A stretch of 7,027 bases of DNA from assembly GCA_051650305.1 (NCBI GenBank), contig JBOFIT010000076.1, positions 1 to 7,027 on the forward strand, given 5' to 3'. A program made the position numbers and the translations under genes. This stretch comes from JBOFDK01 sp051650305. GTDB lineage: Bacteria > Bacillota > Clostridia > Lachnospirales > Cellulosilyticaceae. Positions within the stretch are counted from its first letter, which is position 1; each line of letters begins with the position of its first letter. The notes beneath the pieces were generated by a model, which saw nothing but the letters and a program-made list of their open reading frames with translations, searched no databases and had not been told where the DNA came from. This document shows positions 6,608 to 7,027 of the stretch, piece by piece.

Positions 6608-6826
6608 ATGACACATAACATTACACCGGGTAAGTATAGACATTTTAAAGGCAATATGTATGAAGTAATTGAAGTAGCAAGACACAGTGAGACTATGGAG
6701 GAAATGGTAGTGTACCGTGCCCTCTATGGTGAAGGTGGTCTATGGGTAAGACCAGCACATATGTGGGATGAGACTATCGAGCGCGAGGGGAAGAGTTTTA
6801 AGCGTTTTGCCAAGGTAGAAGAGTAA
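6608..6826 (+). CDS. DUF1653 domain protein, 72 aa
   Basis: The small soluble protein is a single DUF1653 domain. Diagnostic stretches are PGKYRHFKGNMYEVIEVARHSE (7-28), VVYRALYGEGGLWVRPAHMW (34-53) and a KRFAKV end (65-70); the pattern ArHSETmEemVVYraLYGegGLWVRP is close to the family consensus. DUF1653 proteins are widespread in bacteria with no established function, and they are usually about this length, so the gene is complete. It has neither cysteines nor a signal peptide. It is co-directional with the exporter genes 20 bases after the permease stop and probably sits on the same transcript, although a functional link is not evident. The alternative start at 6584 would give 80 residues but has no good ribosome binding site. 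Confidence 0.88.
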   Translation: MTHNITPGKYRHFKGNMYEVIEVARHSETMEEMVVYRALYGEGGLWVRPAHMWDETIEREGKSFKRFAKVEE

Positions 6827-6831
6827 GGGGC

Positions 6832-7027
6832 TGGAGGCCAAGGGGCCGCAGGGGTATTCATATATTTCGACTTCTAGTCCTCACCTTTTAAGAAACACTA
6901 AGTTCACTACGTCAGACTAACGGACAAAACTCAGAAAAGAAGTTCACTTTTCTTCAGACAGTTGTCCTAAGAGCAGTCTCACTACGTTCTCTAAGTGTTT
7001 CTAAAAAGTCTGCGGAGGAAGCCTCCA
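6832..7027. repeat. Large nested inverted repeat / candidate dispersed extragenic element
   Basis: After the last gene, about 200 noncoding bases hold a series of arms that pair in nested order. From outside in: TGGAGGC 6832-6838 with GCCTCCA 7021-7027; CCGCAG 6846-6851 with CTGCGG 7010-7015; CTTTT 6885-6889 with AAAAG 7004-7008; AGAAACACT 6891-6899 (plus AG after one mismatch) with AGTGTTTCT 6994-7002; ACGT 6909-6912 with ACGT 6984-6987; AGACT 6914-6918 with AGTCT 6975-6979; GGACAA 6922-6927 with TTGTCC 6962-6967; and the central hairpin AGAAAAG 6933-6939 with CTTTTCT 6947-6953 around the loop AAGTTCA. Short direct repeats also occur: CACTACGT at 6905 and 6980, and AAGTTCACT at 6900 and 6940. 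The outermost arm ends at the last base of the window, so the element may continue. No protein-coding frame is apparent. It could fold as RNA, be a repeated intergenic palindrome, or be a miniature mobile element; its function is unknown. Confidence 0.7.

Noticed and set aside
6891..7008. Rho-independent terminator for the five-gene operon
   Set aside because: The long stem is followed on the plus strand by AAAAAG, not T residues, and the inner hairpin lacks a T tract, so a standard terminator cannot be claimed.
6827..7027. Possible tRNA or other standard RNA gene in the structured right-hand region
   Set aside because: No cloverleaf, T-loop motif or CCA end was found; the pairing is one long nested series, not a tRNA pattern.
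6891..7027. CRISPR array suggested by the short direct repeats
   Set aside because: Only two copies each of 8-9 base repeats occur, without regular spacing or spacers, and no cas genes are nearby.

Overview
The window looks like chromosome of an AT-rich, low-GC Gram-positive bacterium, most likely a member of the Clostridia. The grounds are strong AGGAGG-type ribosome binding sites with 4-7 base spacing, A/T-ending codons, tightly packed co-directional genes, and the families present (DUF1653, and a NatAB-type ABC exporter with a CPBP protease fused to the permease). The genus is not determined. No plasmid, phage or CRISPR signature was seen.

Layout. (1) 1-247: C-terminal end of a plus-strand gene that began before the window, followed by a hairpin with a short T-rich tail (299-340). 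(2) 368-820: a solitary, acidic, 150-residue protein of unknown function. (3) 822-859: a perfect 15-bp stem acting as a shared, bidirectional terminator between that gene and the convergent gene that follows. (4) 863-2377, minus strand: a complete 5'-nucleotidase/2',3'-cyclic phosphodiesterase-type metallophosphatase with all expected metal ligands but no signal peptide, read from an extended -10 promoter at 2397-2405. (5) A 147-bp divergent intergenic region (2378-2524) also carrying a candidate promoter for the rightward operon. (6) 2525-6826: five plus-strand genes in one probable operon. These are a zinc-ribbon membrane-anchored protein, a DUF4352-like exported or anchored protein, a NatA-like ABC ATPase, an ABC-2 permease fused to a CPBP intramembrane protease, and a DUF1653 protein. 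Junctions are a TGATG overlap, a 9-bp gap, an ATGA overlap and a 20-bp gap. (7) 6827-7027: noncoding, with a GC-rich flank and a large nested inverted repeat whose outermost arm ends at the window edge.

Working together. The ATPase and the permease-protease fusion should form one membrane exporter, with the ATPase on the cytoplasmic face and the CPBP active site within the membrane. The two upstream genes encode membrane-linked proteins with predicted domains outside the cell, translationally coupled to each other and directly abutting the ATPase. They are therefore candidate accessory or substrate-contacting subunits; this is an inference from gene order. The metallophosphatase and the 150-residue protein look functionally separate.

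The most noteworthy items are the four-gene accessory/ATPase/permease-protease cassette and the nested inverted repeat at the right edge, which has the look of a dispersed extragenic element. The permease-CPBP fusion architecture itself is already known in Firmicutes, so any novelty would lie in the two upstream partners. Nothing here can be called an undescribed system from sequence reading alone.
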